Shown here one piece after another: positions 45,901 through 60,800 of a DNA stretch of 64,000 nucleotides (position 1 is its first letter; each line of letters begins with the position of its first letter). The DNA lies in assembly GCA_949128115.1 (NCBI GenBank), contig CASBRS010000033.1:434001-498000 (forward strand), written 5' to 3'. The translations under genes and the position numbers were made by a program. This DNA comes from Anaspis maculata. Taxonomy: Eukaryota > Arthropoda > Insecta > Coleoptera > Scraptiidae. Below the pieces are notes generated by a model. It was not told the origin of the DNA. It searched no databases and saw only the letters and a program-made list of their open reading frames with translations.

Positions 45901-46880
45901 ATTCAAAATTTTGCTCTTGTCGAGCCATGTCGCGTTAGGAGTCTACAGAAATGGTTCGTAACGCGACATAAGGCATAAGTGTCGCACTATGATGGGCTCT
46001 TAGCGTGACACATGAAAAAAAAACTTTTTCAAAATCCAAATTAGGCAACATGGCATTTCCAAGTGATATCTACTGACGAATACGGTCGTCGTGGTAACGA
46101 CTTTTGGCGAAATCATCTGAGGTTTACTTAAAATTTATATTTCACGTCAAAGTTCCTCCACGGTCAGGTAGTTTCTACGGATTTAATTTCAGAACTGGAA
46201 AATAAGTAAAAGAAATTATTTTCATTGAAATTTGAGAATTTCCATCTTTCGTGTAGACTCAGGAATCAGAAAATGAATGTAATTTGGTTTTTTCGTATTT
46301 CCAAAAAGGAGAAATGAATCTTTTAATGTCTTCTGTTTAAATTCAAAATTTTGCTCTTGTCGAGCCATGTCGCGTTAGGAGTCTACAGAAATGGTTCGTA
46401 ACGCGACATAAGGCATAAGTGTCGCGCTATGGTGGGCTCTTAGCGTGACACATGAAAGAAAAACTTTTTCAAAATCCAAATTAGGCAACATGGCATTTCC
46501 AAGTGATATCTACTGACGAATACGGTCGTCGTGGTAACGACTTTTGGCAAAATCATCGGAGGTTTACTTAAAATTTATATTTCACGTCAAAGTTCCTCCA
46601 CGGTCAGGTAGTTTCTACGGATTTAATTTCAGAACTGGAAAATAAGTAAAAGAAATTATTTTCATTGAAATTTGAGAATTTCCATCTTTCGTGTAGACTC
46701 AGGAATCAGAAAATGAATGTAATTTGGTTTTTTCGTATTTCCAAAAAGGAGAAATGAATCTTTTAATGTCTTCTGTTTAAATTCAAAATTTTGCTCTTGT
46801 CGAGCCATGTCGCGTTAGGAGTCTACAGAAATGGTTCGTAACGCGACATAAGGCATAAGTGTCGCGCTATGGTGGGCTCT
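36917..46880 (+). repeat. three successive higher-order blocks of about 3.4-3.5 kb
   Basis: Blocks begin at the TCGTCGTGGCAACGAC...TTGGCAAAATTATC type sequence at 36917, 40354 and about 43880. The same series of marked units follows each time, including one 444-bp variant per block (with minus-strand frames starting at 39153, 42590 and 45676). Block 1 to 2 is 3437 bases, eight units less an 89-base deletion. Block 2 to 3 is 3526 bases. Block 3 lacks one 440-bp unit. Related series recur at about 56650-60170. Confidence 0.75.
40271..40621 (+). repeat. 351-bp monomer with an 89-base internal deletion
   Basis: The unit jumps from GCGCTATGGTGGG (ending about 40353) directly to TCGTCGTGGCAACGAC. 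The missing 89 bases run from CTCTTAGCGTGACAC to AATACGG. Both sides of the junction share GG. It marks the boundary between the first two higher-order blocks. Confidence 0.8.
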
Positions 46881-47199
46881 TAGCGTGACACATGAAAGAA
46901 AAACTTTTTCAAAATCCAAATTAGGCAACATGGCATTTCCAAGTGATATCTACTGACGAATACGGTCGTCGTGGTAACGACTTTTGGCGAAATCATCTGA
47001 GGTTTACTTAAAATTTATATTTCACGTCAAAGTTCCTCCACGGTCAGGTAGTTTCTACGGATTTAATTTCAGAACTGGAAAATAAGTAAAAGAAATTATT
47101 TTCATTGAAATTTGAGAATTTCCATCTTTCGTGTAGACTCAGGAATCAGAAAATGAATGTAATTTGGTTTTTTCGTATTTCCAAAAAGGAGAAATGAAT

Positions 47200-50100
47200 C
47201 TTTTAATGTCTTCTGTTTAAATTCAAAATTTTGCTCTTGTCGAGCCATGTCGCGTTAGGAGTCTACAGAAATGGTTCGTAACGCGACATAAGGCATAAGT
47301 GTCGCGCTATGGTGGGCTCTTAGCGTGACACATGAAAGAAAAACTTTTTCAAAATCCAAATTAGGCAACATGGCATTTCCAAGTGATATCTACTGACGAA
47401 TACGGTCGTCGTGGTAACGACTTTTGGCGAAATCATCTGAGGTTTACTTAAAATTTATATTTCACGTCAAAGTTCCTCCACGGTCAGGTAGTTTCTACGG
47501 ATTTAATTTCAGAACTGGAAAATAAGTAAAAGAAATTATTTTCATTGAAATTTGAGAATTTCCATCTTTCGTGTAGACTCAGGAATCAGAAAATGAATGT
47601 AATTTGGTTTTTTCGTATTTCCAAAAAGGAGAAATGAATCTTTTGATGTCTTCTGTTTAAATTCAAAATTTTGCTCTTGTCGAGCCATGTCGCGTTAGGA
47701 GTCTACAGAAATGGTTCGTAACGCGACATAAGGCATAAGTGTCGCGCTATGGTGGGCTCTTAGCGTGACACATGAAAGAAAAACTTTTTCAAAATCCAAA
47801 TTAGGCAACATGGCATTTCCAAGTGATATCTACTGACGAATACGGTCGTCGTGGTAACGACTTTTGGCGAAATCATCTGAGGTTTACTTAAAATTTATAT
47901 TTCACGTCAAAGTTCCTCCACGGTCAGGTAGTTTCTACGGATTTAATTTCAGAACTGGAAAATAAGTAAAAGAAATTATTTTCATTGAAATTTGAGAATT
48001 TCCATCTTTCGTGTAGACTCAGGAATCAGAAAATGAATGTAATTTGGTTTTTTCGTATTTCCAAAAAGGAGAAATGAATCTTTTAATGTCTTCTGTTTAA
48101 ATTCAAAATTTTGCTCTTGTCGAGCCATGTCGCGTTAGGAGTCTACAGAAATGGTTCGTAACGCGACATAAGGCATAAGTGTCGCACTATGATGGGCTCT
48201 TAGCGTGACACATGAAAGAAAAACTTTTTCAAAATCCAAATTGGGCAAGATGGCATTTCCAAGTGATATATACTGACGAATACGGTCGTCGTGGTAACGA
48301 CTTTTGGCGAAATCATCTGAGGTTTACTTAAAATTTATATTTCACGTCAAAGTTCCTCCACGGTCAGGTAGTTTCTACGGATTTAATTTCAGAACTGGAA
48401 AATAAGTAAAAGAAATTATTTTCATTGAAATTTGAGAATTTCCATGTTTCGTGTGGACTCAAGAATCAGAAAATGAATGTAATTTGGTTTTTTCGTATTT
48501 CCAAAAAGGAGAAATGAATCTTTTAATGTCTTCTGTTTAAATTCAAAATTTTGCTCTTGTCGAGCCATGTCGCGTTAGGAGTCTACAGAAATGGTTCGTA
48601 ACGCGACATAAGGCATAAGTGTCGCACTATGATGGGCTCTTAGCGTGACACATGAAAGAAAAACTTTTTCAAAATCCAAATTGGGCAAGATGGCATTTCC
48701 AAGTGATATCTACTGACGAATACGGTCGTCGTGGTAACGACTTTTGGCAAAATCATCGGAGGTTTACTTAAAATTTATATTTCACGTCAAAGTTCCTCCA
48801 CGGTCAGGTAGTTTCTACGGATTTAATTTCAGAACTGGAAAATAAGTAAAAGAAATTATTTTCATTGAAATTTGAGAATTTCCATCTTTCGTGTAGACTC
48901 AGGAATCAGAAAATGAATGTAATTTGGTTTTTTCGTATTTCCAAAAAGGAGAAATGAATCTTTTAATGTCTTCTGTTTGAATTCGAAATTTTGCTCTTGT
49001 CGAGCCATGTCGCGTTAGGAGTCTACAGAAATGGTTCGTAACGCGACATAAGGCATAAGTGTCGCACTATGATGGGCTCTTAGCGTGACACATGAAAAAA
49101 AAACTTTTTCAAAATCCAAATTAGGCAACATGGCATTTCCAAGTGATATCTACTGACGAATACGGTCGTCGTGGTAACGACTTTTGGCGAAATCATCTGA
49201 GGTTTACTTAAAATTTATATTTCACGTCAAAGTTCCTCCACGGTCAGGTAGTTTCTACGGATTTAATTTCAGAACTGGAAAATAAGTAAAAGAAATTATT
49301 TTCATTGAAATTTGAGAATTTCCATCTTTCGTGTAGACTCAGGAATCAGAAAATGAATGTAATTTGGTTTTTTCGTATTTCCAAAAAGGAGAAATGAATC
49401 TTTTAATGTCTTCTGTTTAAATTCAAAATTTTGCTCTTGTCGAGCCATGTCGCGTTAGGAGTCTACAGAAATGGTTCGTAACGCGACATAAGGCATAAGT
49501 GTCGCACTATGATGGGCTCTTAGCGTGACACATGAAAAAAAAACTTTTTCAAAATCCAAATTAGGCAACATGGCATTTCCAAGTGATATCTACTGACGAA
49601 TACGGTCGTCGTGGTAACGACTTTTGGCGAAATCATCTGAGGTTTACTTAAAATTTATATTTCACGTCAAAGTTCCTCCACGGTCAGGTAGTTTCTACGG
49701 ATTTAATTTCAGAACTGGAAAATAAGTAAAAGAAATTATTTTCATTGAAATTTGAGAATTTCCATCTTTCGTGTAGACTCAGGAATCAGAAAATGAATGT
49801 AATTTGGTTTTTTCGTATTTCCAAAAAGGAGAAATGAATCTTTTAATGTCTTCTGTTTAAATTCAAAATTTTGCTCTTGTCGAGCCATGTCGCGTTAGGA
49901 GTCTACAGAAATGGTTCGTAACGCGACATAAGGCATAAGTGTCGCGCTATGGTGGGCTCTTAGCGTGACACATGAAAGAAAAACTTTTTCAAAATCCAAA
50001 TTAGGCAACATGGCATTTCCAAGTGATATCTACTGACGAATACGGTCGTCGTGGTAACGACTTTTGGCAAAATCATCGGAGGTTTACTTAAAATTTATAT

Positions 50101-51850
50101 TTCACGTCAAAGTTCCTCCACGGTCAGGTAGTTTCTACGGATTTAATTTCAGAACTGGAAAATAAGTAAAAGAAATTATTTTCATTGAAATTTGAGAATT
50201 TCCATCTTTCGTGTAGACTCAGGAATCAGAAAATGAATGTAATTTGGTTTTTTCGTATTTCCAAAAAGGAGAAATGAATCTTTTAATGTCTTCTGTTTAA
50301 ATTCAAAATTTTGCTCTTGTCGAGCCATGTCGCGTTAGGAGTCTACAGAAATGGTTCGTAACGCGACATAAGGCATAAGTGTCGCGCTATGGTGGGCTCT
50401 TAGCGTGACACATGAAAGAAAAACTTTTTCAAAATCCAAATTAGGCAACATGGCATTTCCAAGTGATATCTACTGACGAATACGGTCGTCGTGGTAACGA
50501 CTTTTGGCGAAATCATCTGAGGTTTACTTAAAATTTATATTTCACGTCAAAGTTCCTCCACGGTCAGGTAGTTTCTACGGATTTAATTTCAGAACTGGAA
50601 AATAAGTAAAAGAAATTATTTTCATTGAAATTTGAGAATTTCCATCTTTCGTGTAGACTCAGGAATCAGAAAATGAATGTAATTTGGTTTTTTCGTATTT
50701 CCAAAAAGGAGAAATGAATCTTTTGATGTCTTCTGTTTAAATTCAAAATTTTGCTCTTGTCGAGCCATGTCGCGTTAGGAGTCTACAGAAATGGTTCGTA
50801 ACGCGACATAAGGCATAAGTGTCGCGCTATGGTGGGCTCTTAGCGTGACACATGAAAGAAAAACTTTTTCAAAATCCAAATTAGGCAACATGGCATTTCC
50901 AAGTGATATCTACTGACGAATACGGTCGTCGTGGTAACGACTTTTGGCGAAATCATCTGAGGTTTACTTAAAATTTATATTTCACGTCAAAGTTCCTCCA
51001 CGGTCAGGTAGTTTCTACGGATTTAATTTCAGAACTGGAAAATAAGTAAAAGAAATTATTTTCATTGAAATTTGAGAATTTCCATCTTTCGTGTAGACTC
51101 AGGAATCAGAAAATGAATGTAATTTGGTTTTTTCGTATTTCCAAAAAGGAGAAATGAATCTTTTAATGTCTTCTGTTTAAATTCAAAATTTTGCTCTTGT
51201 CGAGCCATGTCGCGTTAGGAGTCTACAGAAATGGTTCGTAACGCGACATAAGGCATAAGTGTCGCACTATGATGGGCTCTTAGCGTGACACATGAAAGAA
51301 AAACTTTTTCAAAATCCAAATTGGGCAAGATGGCATTTCCAAGTGATATATACTGACGAATACGGTCGTCGTGGTAACGACTTTTGGCGAAATCATCTGA
51401 GGTTTACTTAAAATTTATATTTCACGTCAAAGTTCCTCCACGGTCAGGTAGTTTCTACGGATTTAATTTCAGAACTGGAAAATAAGTAAAAGAAATTATT
51501 TTCATTGAAATTTGAGAATTTCCATGTTTCGTGTGGACTCAAGAATCAGAAAATGAATGTAATTTGGTTTTTTCGTATTTCCAAAAAGGAGAAATGAATC
51601 TTTTAATGTCTTCTGTTTAAATTCAAAATTTTGCTCTTGTCGAGCCATGTCGCGTTAGGAGTCTACAGAAATGGTTCGTAACGCGACATAAGGCATAAGT
51701 GTCGCACTATGATGGGCTCTTAGCGTGACACATGAAAGAAAAACTTTTTCAAAATCCAAATTGGGCAAGATGGCATTTCCAAGTGATATATACTGACGAA
51801 TACGGTCGTCGTGGTAACGACTTTTGGCGAAATCATCTGAGGTTTACTTA
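47200..51850 (+). repeat. satellite sector with a 3080-bp (7-unit) higher-order period
   Basis: Rare variants recur 3080 bases apart: CTTTTGATGTC near 47641 and 50721, GGGCAAGATGG with ATATATACTGACG near 48243 and 51323, and GTGTGGACTCAAGAATC near 48453 and 51533. Limits are approximate. Confidence 0.65.
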
Positions 51851-54800
51851 AAATTTATATTTCACGTCAAAGTTCCTCCACGGTCAGGTAGTTTCTACGG
51901 ATTTAATTTCAGAACTGGAAAATAAGTAAAAGAAATTATTTTCATTGAAATTTGAGAATTTCCATGTTTCGTGTAGACTCAGGAATCAGAAAATGAATGT
52001 AATTTGGTTTTTTCGTATTTCCAAAAAGGAGAAATGAAACTTTCAATGCCATCTGTTGAAATTCAAAATTTTGCTCTTGTCGAGCCATGTCGCGTTGGGA
52101 GCCTACAGAAATAGTTCTTTGCGCGACATAAGACATAATTGTCGCGCTATGATGGGCTCTTGGCGTAAGTAACACATGGGAGGAAAACTTTCCAAAAATA
52201 TAAATTAGCCAACATGGCATTTCCAAGTGATATCTACTGACAAATACGGTCGTCGTGGCAACGACTTTTGGCGAAATCATCTGAGGTTCACTTAAAATTT
52301 ATATTTCACGTCAAAGTTCCTCCACGGTCAGGTAGTTTCTACGGATTTAATTTCAGAACTGGAAAATAAGTAAAAGAAATTATTTTCATTGAAATTTGAG
52401 AATTTCCATCTTTCGTGTAGACTCAGGAATCAGAAAATGAATGTAATTTGGTTTTTTCGTATTTCCAAAAAGGAGAAATGAATCTTTTAATGTCTTCTGT
52501 TTGAATTCGAAATTTTGCTCTTGTCGAGCCATGTCGCGTTAGGAGTCTACAGAAATGGTTCGTAACGCGACATAAGGCATAAGTGTCGCACTATGATGGG
52601 CTCTTAGCGTGACACATGAAAAAAAAACTTTTTCAAAATCCAAATTAGGCAACATGGCATTTCCAAGTGATATCTACTGACAAATACGGTCGTCGTGGCA
52701 ACGACTTTTGGCGAAATCATCTGAGGTTCACTTAAAATTTATATTTCACGTCAAAGTTCCTCCACGGTCAGGTAGTTTCTACGGATTTAATTTCAGAACT
52801 GGAAAATAAGTAAAAGAAATTATTTTCATTGAAATTTGAGAATTTCCATCTTTCGTGTAGACTCAGGAATCAGAAAATGAATGTAATTTGGTTTTTTCGT
52901 ATTTCCAAAAAGAAGAAATGAATCTTTTAATGTCTTCTGTTTGAATTCGAAATTTTGCTCTTGTCGAGCCATGTCGCGTTAGGAGTCTACAGAAATGGTT
53001 CGTAACGCGACATAAGGCATAAGTGTCGCGCTATGATGGGCTCTTAGCGTGACACATGAAAAAAAAACTTTTTCAAAATCCAAATTAGGCAACATGGCAT
53101 TTCCAAGTGATATCTACTGACAAATACGGTCGTCGTGGCAACGACTTTTGGCGAAATCATCTGAGGTTCACTTAAAATTTATATTTCACGTCAAAGTTCC
53201 TCCACGGTCAGGTAGTTTCTACGGATTTAATTTCAGAACTGGAAAATAAGTAAAAGAAATTATTTTCATTGAAATTTGAGAATTTCCATCTTTCGTGTAG
53301 ACTCAGGAATCAGAAAATGAATGTAATTTGGTTTTTTCGTATTTCCAAAAAGAAGAAATGAATCTTTTAATGTCTTCTGTTTGAATTCGAAATTTTGCTC
53401 TTGTCGAGCCATGTCGCGTTAGGAGTCTACAGAAATGGTTCGTAACGCGACATAAGGCATAAGTGTCGCGCTATGATGGGCTCTTAGCGTGACACATGAA
53501 AGAAAAACTTTTTCAAAATCCAAATTAGGCAACATGGCATTTCCAAGTGATATCTACTGACAAATACGGTCGTCGTGGCAACGACTTTTGGCGAAATCAT
53601 CTGAGGTTCACTTAAAATTTATATTTCACGTCAAAGTTCCTCCACGGTCAGGTAGTTTCTACGGATTTAATTTCAGAACTGGAAAATAAGTAAAAGAAAT
53701 TATTTTCATTGAAATTTGAGAATTTCCATCTTTCGTGTAGACTCAGGAATCAGAAAATGAATGTAATTTGGTTTTTTCGTATTTCCAAAAAGGAGAAATG
53801 AATCTTTTAATGTCTTCTGTTTAAATTCAAAATTTTGCTCTTGTCGAGCCATGTCGCGTTAGGAGTCTACAGAAATGGTTCGTAACGCGACATAAGGCAT
53901 AAGTGTCGCACTATGATGGGCTCTTAGCGTGACCCATGAAAAAAAAACTTTTTCAAAATCCAAATTAGGCAACATGGCATTTCCAAGTGATATCTACTGA
54001 CGAATACGGTCGTCGTGGTAACGACTTTTGGCGAAATCATCGGAGGTTTACTTAAAATTTGTATTTCACGTCAAAGTTCCTCCACGGTCAGGTAGTTTCT
54101 ACGGATTTAATTTCAGAACTGGAAAATAAGTAAAAGAAATTATTTTCATTGAAATTTGAGAATTTCCATCTTTCGTGTAGACTCAGGAATCAGAAAATGA
54201 ATGTAATTTGGTTTTTTCGTATTTCCAAAAAGGAGAAATGAATCTTTTAATGTCTTCTGTTTAAATTCAAAATTTTGCTCTTGTCGAGCCATGTCGCGTT
54301 AGGAGTCTACAGAAATGGTTCGTAACGCGACATAAGGCATAAGTGTCGCGCTATGGTGGGCTCTTAGCGTGACACATGAAAGAAAAACTTTTTCAAAATC
54401 CAAATTAGGCAACATGGCATTTCCAAGTGATATCTACTGACGAATACGGTCGTCGTGGTAACGACTTTTGGCGAAATCATCGGAGGTTTACTTAAAATTT
54501 ATATTTCACGTCAAAGTTCCTCCACGGTCAGGTAGTTTCTACGGATTTATTTTCAGAACTGGAAAATAAGTAAAAGAAATTATTTTCATTGAAATTTGAG
54601 AATTTCCATCTTTCGTGTAGACTCAGGAATCAGAAAATGAATGTAATTTGGTTTTTTCGTATTTCCAAAAAGGAGAAATGAATCTTTTAATGTCTTCTGT
54701 TTAAATTCAAAATTTTGCTCTTGTCGAGCCATGTCGCGTTAGGAGTCTACAGAAATGGTTCGTAACGCGACATAAGGCATAAGTGTCGCGCTATGGTGGG

Positions 54801-57800
54801 CTCTTAGCGTGACACATGAAAAAAAAACTTTTTCAAAATCCAAATTAGGCAACATGGCATTTCCAAGTGATATCTACTGACGAATACGGTCGTCGTGGTA
54901 ACGACTTTTGGCGAAATCATCGGAGGTTTACTTAAAATTTATATTTCACGTCAAAGTTCCTCCACGGTCAGGTAGTTTGTACGGATTTAATTTCAGAACT
55001 GGAAAATAAGTAAAAGAAATTATTTTCATTGAAATTTGAGAATTTCCATCTTTCGTGTAGACTCAGGAATCAGAAAATGAATGTAATTTGGTTTTTTCGT
55101 ATTTCCAAAAAGGAGAAATGAATCTTTTAATGTCTTCTGTTTAAATTCAAAATTTTGCTCTTGTCGAGCCATGTCGCGTTAGGAGTCTACAGAAATGGTT
55201 CGTAACGCGACATAAGGCATAAGTGTCGCACTATGATGGGCTCTTAGCGTGACACATGAAAAAAAAACTTTTTCAAAATCCAAATTAGGCAACATGGCAT
55301 TTCCAAGTGATATCTACTGACGAATACGGTCGTCGTGGTAACGACTTTTGGCGAAATCATCTGAGGTTTACTTAAAATTTATATTTCACGTCAAAGTTCC
55401 TCCACGGTCAGGTAGTTTCTACGGATTTATTTTCAGAACTGGAAAATAAGTAAAAGAAATTATTTTCATTGAAATTTGAGAATTTCCATCTTTCGTGTAG
55501 ACTCAGGAATCAGAAAATGAATGTAATTTGGTTTTTTCGTATTTCCAAAAAGGAGAAATGAATCTTTTAATGTCTTCTGTTTAAATTCAAAATTTTGCTC
55601 TTGTCGAGCCATGTCGCGTTGGGAGCCTACAGAAATAGTTCTTTGCGCGACATAAGACATAATTGTCGCGCTATGATGGGCTCTTGGCGTAAGTAACACA
55701 TGGGAGGAAAACTTTTCAAAAATATAAATTAGCCAACATGGCATTTCCAAGTGATATCTACTGACAAATACGGTCGTCGTGGCAACGACTTTTGGCGAAA
55801 TCATCTGAGGTTCACTTAAAATTTATATTTCACGTCAAAGTTCCTCCACGGTCAGGTAGTTTCTACGGATTTAATTTCAGAACTGGAAAATAAGTAAAAG
55901 AAATTATTTTCATTGAAATTTGAGAATTTCCATCTTTCGTGTAGACTCAGGAATCAGAAAATGAATGTAATTTGGTTTTTTCGTATTTCCAAAAAGGAGA
56001 AATGAATCTTTTAATGTCTTCTGTTTGAATTCGAAATTTTGCTCTTGTCGAGCCATGTCGCGTTAGGAGTCTACAGAAATGGTTCGTAACGCGACATAAG
56101 GCATAAGTGTCGCACTATGATGGGCTCTTAGCGTGACACATGAAAAAAAAACTTTTTCAAAATCCAAATTAGGCAACATGGCATTTCCAAGTGATATCTA
56201 CTGACGAATACGGTCGTCGTGGTAACGACTTTTGGCGAAATCATCTGAGGTTTACTTAAAATTTATATTTCACGTCAAAGTTCCTCCACGGTCAGGTAGT
56301 TTCTACGGATTTAATTTCAGAACTGGAAAATAAGTAAAAGAAATTATTTTCATTGAAATTTGAGAATTTCCATCTTTCGTGTAGACTCAGGAATCAGAAA
56401 ATGAATGTAATTTGGTTTTTTCGTATTTCCAAAAAGAAGAAATGAATCTTTTAATGTCTTCTGTTTAAATTCAAAATTTTGCTCTTGTCGAGCCATGTCG
56501 CGTTAGGAGTCTACAGAAATGGTTCGTAACGCGACATAAGGCATAAGTGTCGCGCTATGATGGGCTCTTAGCGTGACACATGAAAGAAAAACTTTTTCAA
56601 AATCCAAATTAGGCAACATGGCATTTCCAAGTGATATCTACTGACAAATACGGTCGTCGTGGCAACGACTTTTGGCAAAATTATCTGAGGTTTACTTGGA
56701 ATTTATATTTCACGTCAAAGTTCCTCCACGGTCAGGTAGTTTCTACGGATTTAATTTCAGAACTGGAAAATAAGTAAAAGAAATTATTTTCATTGAAATT
56801 TGAGAATTTCCATGTTTCGTGTAGACTCAGGAATCAGAAAATAAATGTAATTTGGTTTTTTCGTATTTCCAAAAAGGAGAAATGAATCTTTTAATGTCTT
56901 CTGTTTAAATTCAAAATTTTGCTCTTGTCGAGCCATGTCGCGTTAGGAGTCTACAGAAATGGTTCGTAACGCGACATAAGGCATAAGTGTCGCACTATGA
57001 TGGGCTCTTAGCGTGACACATGAAAAAAAAAACTTTTTCAAAATCCAAATTAGGCAACATGGCACTTCCAAGTGATATCTACTGACGAATACGGTCGTCG
57101 TGGTAACGACTTTTGGCGAAATCATCTGAGGTTTACTTAAAATTTATATTTCACGTCAAAGTTCCTCCACGGTCAGGTAGTTTCTACGGATTTAATTTCA
57201 GAACTGGAAAATAAGTAAAAGAAATTATTTTCATTGAAATTTGAGAATTTCCATGTTTCGTGTAGACTCAGGAATCAGAAAATGAATGTAATTTGGTTTT
57301 TTCGTATTTCCAAAAAGGAGAAATGAATCTTTTAATGTCTTCTGTTTAGATTCAAAATTTTGCTCTTGTCGAGCCATGTCGCGTTAGGAGTCTACAGAAA
57401 TGGTTCGTAACGCGACATAAGGCATAAGTGTCGCGCTATGATGGGCTCTTAGCGTGACACATGAAAGAAAAACTTTTTCAAAATCCAAATTAGGCAACAT
57501 GGCATTTCCAAGTGATATCTACTGACAAATACGGTCGTCGTGGCAACGATTTTTGGCAAAATTATCTGAGGTTTACTTGGAATTTATATTTCACGTCAAA
57601 GTTCCTCCACGGTCAGGTAGTTTCTACGGATTTAATTTCAGAACTGGAAAATAAGTAAAAGAAATTATTTTCATTGAAATTTGAGAATTTCCATGTTTCG
57701 TGTAGACTCAGGAATCAGAAAATAAATGTAATTTGGTTTTTTCGTATTTCCAAAAAGAAGAAATGAATCTTTTAATGTCTTCTGTTTAAATTCAAAATTT

Positions 57801-60800
57801 TGCTCTTGTCGAGCCATGTCGCGTTAGGAGTCTACAGAAATGGTTCGTAACGCGACATAAGGCATAAGTGTCGCACTATGATGGGCTCTTAGCGTGACAC
57901 ATGAAAAAAAAAACTTTTTCAAAATCCAAATTAGGCAACATGGCACTTCCAAGTGATATCTACTGACGAATACGGTCGTCGTGGTAACGACTTTTGGCGA
58001 AATCATCTGAGGTTTACTTAAAATTTATATTTCACGTCAAAGTTCCTCCACGGTCAGGTAGTTTCTACGGATTTGATTTCAGAACTGGAAAATAAGTAAG
58101 AGAAATTATTTTCATTGAAATTTGAGAATTTCCATGTTTCGTGTAGACTCAGGAATCAGAAAATAAATGTAATTTGGTTTTTTCGTATTTCCAAAAAAAA
58201 GAAATGAATCTTTTATGTCTTCTGTTTAAATTCAAAATTTTGCTCTTGTCGAGCCATGTCGCGTTAGGAGTCTACAGAAATGGTTCGTAACGCGACATAA
58301 GGCATAAGTGTCGCACTATGATGGGCTCTTAGCGTGACACATGAAAAAAAAAACTTTTTCAAAATCCAAATTAGGCAACATGGCATTTCCAAGTGATATC
58401 TACTGACAAATACGGTCGTCGTGGCAACGACTTTTGGCAAAATTATCTGAGGTTCACTTGAATTTTATATTTCACGTCAAAGTTCCTCCATGGTCAGGTA
58501 GTTTCTACGGATTTGATTTCAGAACTGGAAAATAAGTAAAAGAAATTATTTTCATTGAAATTTGAGAATTTCCATCTTTCGTGTAGACTCAGGAATCAGA
58601 AAATGAATGTAATTTGGTTTTTTCGTATTTCCAAAAAGGAGAAATGAATCTTTTAATGTCTTCTGTTTAAATTCAAAATTTTGCTCTTGTCGAGCCATGT
58701 CGCGTTAGGAGTCTACAGAAATGGTTCGTAACGCGACATAAGGCATAAGTGTCGCACTATGATGGGCTCTTAGCGTGACACATGAAAAAAAAACTTTTTC
58801 AAAATCCAAATTAGGCAACATGGCATTTCCAAGTGATATCTACTGACGAATACGGTCGTCGTGGTAACGACTTTTGGCGAAATCATCTGAGGTTTACTTA
58901 AAATTTATATTTCACGTCAAAGTTCCTCCACGGTCAGGTAGTTTCTACGGATTTATTTTCAGAACTGGAAAATAAGTAAAAGAAATTATTTTCATTGAAA
59001 TTTGAGAATTTCCATCTTTCGTGTAGACTCAGGAATCAGAAAATGAATGTAATTTGGTTTTTTCGTATTTCCAAAAAGGAGAAATGAATCTTTTAATGTC
59101 TTCTGTTTAAATTCAAAATTTTGCTCTTGTCGAGCCATGTCGCGTTGGGAGCCTACAGAAATAGTTCTTTGCGCGACATAAGACATAATTGTCGCGCTAT
59201 GATGGGCTCTTGGCGTAAGTAACACATGGGAGGAAAACTTTTCAAAAATATAAATTAGCCAACATGGCATTTCCAAGTGATATCTACTGACAAATACGGT
59301 CGTCGTGGCAACGACTTTTGGCGAAATCATCTGAGGTTCACTTAAAATTTATATTTCACGTCAAAGTTCCTCCACGGTCAGGTAGTTTCTACGGATTTAA
59401 TTTCAGAACTGGAAAATAAGTAAAAGAAATTATTTTCATTGAAATTTGAGAATTTCCATCTTTCGTGTAGACTCAGGAATCAGAAAATGAATGTAATTTG
59501 GTTTTTTCGTATTTCCAAAAAGGAGAAATGAATCTTTTAATGTCTTCTGTTTGAATTCGAAATTTTGCTCTTGTCGAGCCATGTCGCGTTAGGAGTCTAC
59601 AGAAATGGTTCGTAACGCGACATAAGGCATAAGTGTCGCACTATGATGGGCTCTTAGCGTGACACATGAAAAAAAAACTTTTTCAAAATCCAAATTAGGC
59701 AACATGGCATTTCCAAGTGATATCTACTGACGAATACGGTCGTCGTGGTAACGACTTTTGGCGAAATCATCTGAGGTTTACTTAAAATTTATATTTCACG
59801 TCAAAGTTCCTCCACGGTCAGGTAGTTTCTACGGATTTAATTTCAGAACTGGAAAATAAGTAAAAGAAATTATTTTCATTGAAATTTGAGAATTTCCATC
59901 TTTCGTGTAGACTCAGGAATCAGAAAATGAATGTAATTTGGTTTTTTCGTATTTCCAAAAAGAAGAAATGAATCTTTTAATGTCTTCTGTTTAAATTCAA
60001 AATTTTGCTCTTGTCGAGCCATGTCGCGTTAGGAGTCTACAGAAATGGTTCGTAACGCGACATAAGGCATAAGTGTCGCGCTATGATGGGCTCTTAGCGT
60101 GACACATGAAAGAAAAACTTTTTCAAAATCCAAATTAGGCAACATGGCATTTCCAAGTGATATCTACTGACAAATACGGTCGTCGTGGCAACGACTTTTG
60201 GCAAAATTATCTGAGGTTTACTTGGAATTTATATTTCACGTCAAAGTTCCTCCACGGTCAGGTAGTTTCTACGGATTTAATTTCAGAACTGGAAAATAAG
60301 TAAAAGAAATTATTTTCATTGAAATTTGAGAATTTCCATGTTTCGTGTAGACTCAGGAATCAGAAAATAAATGTAATTTGGTTTTTTCGTATTTCCAAAA
60401 AGGAGAAATGAATCTTTTAATGTCTTCTGTTTAGATTCAAAATTTTGCTCTTGTCGAGCCATGTCGCGTTAGGAGTCTACAGAAATGGTTCGTAACGCGA
60501 CATAAGGCATAAGTGTCGCGCTATGATGGGCTCTTAGCGTGACACATGAAAGAAAAACTTTTTCAAAATCCAAATTAGGCAACATGGCATTTCCAAGTGA
60601 TATCTACTGACAAATACGGTCGTCGTGGCAACGACTTTTGGCAAAATTATCTGAGGTTTACTTGGAATTTATATTTCACGTCAAAGTTCCTCCACGGTCA
60701 GGTAGTTTCTACGGATTTAATTTCAGAACTGGAAAATAAGTAAAAGAAATTATTTTCATTGAAATTTGAGAATTTCCATGTTTCGTGTAGACTCAGGAAT

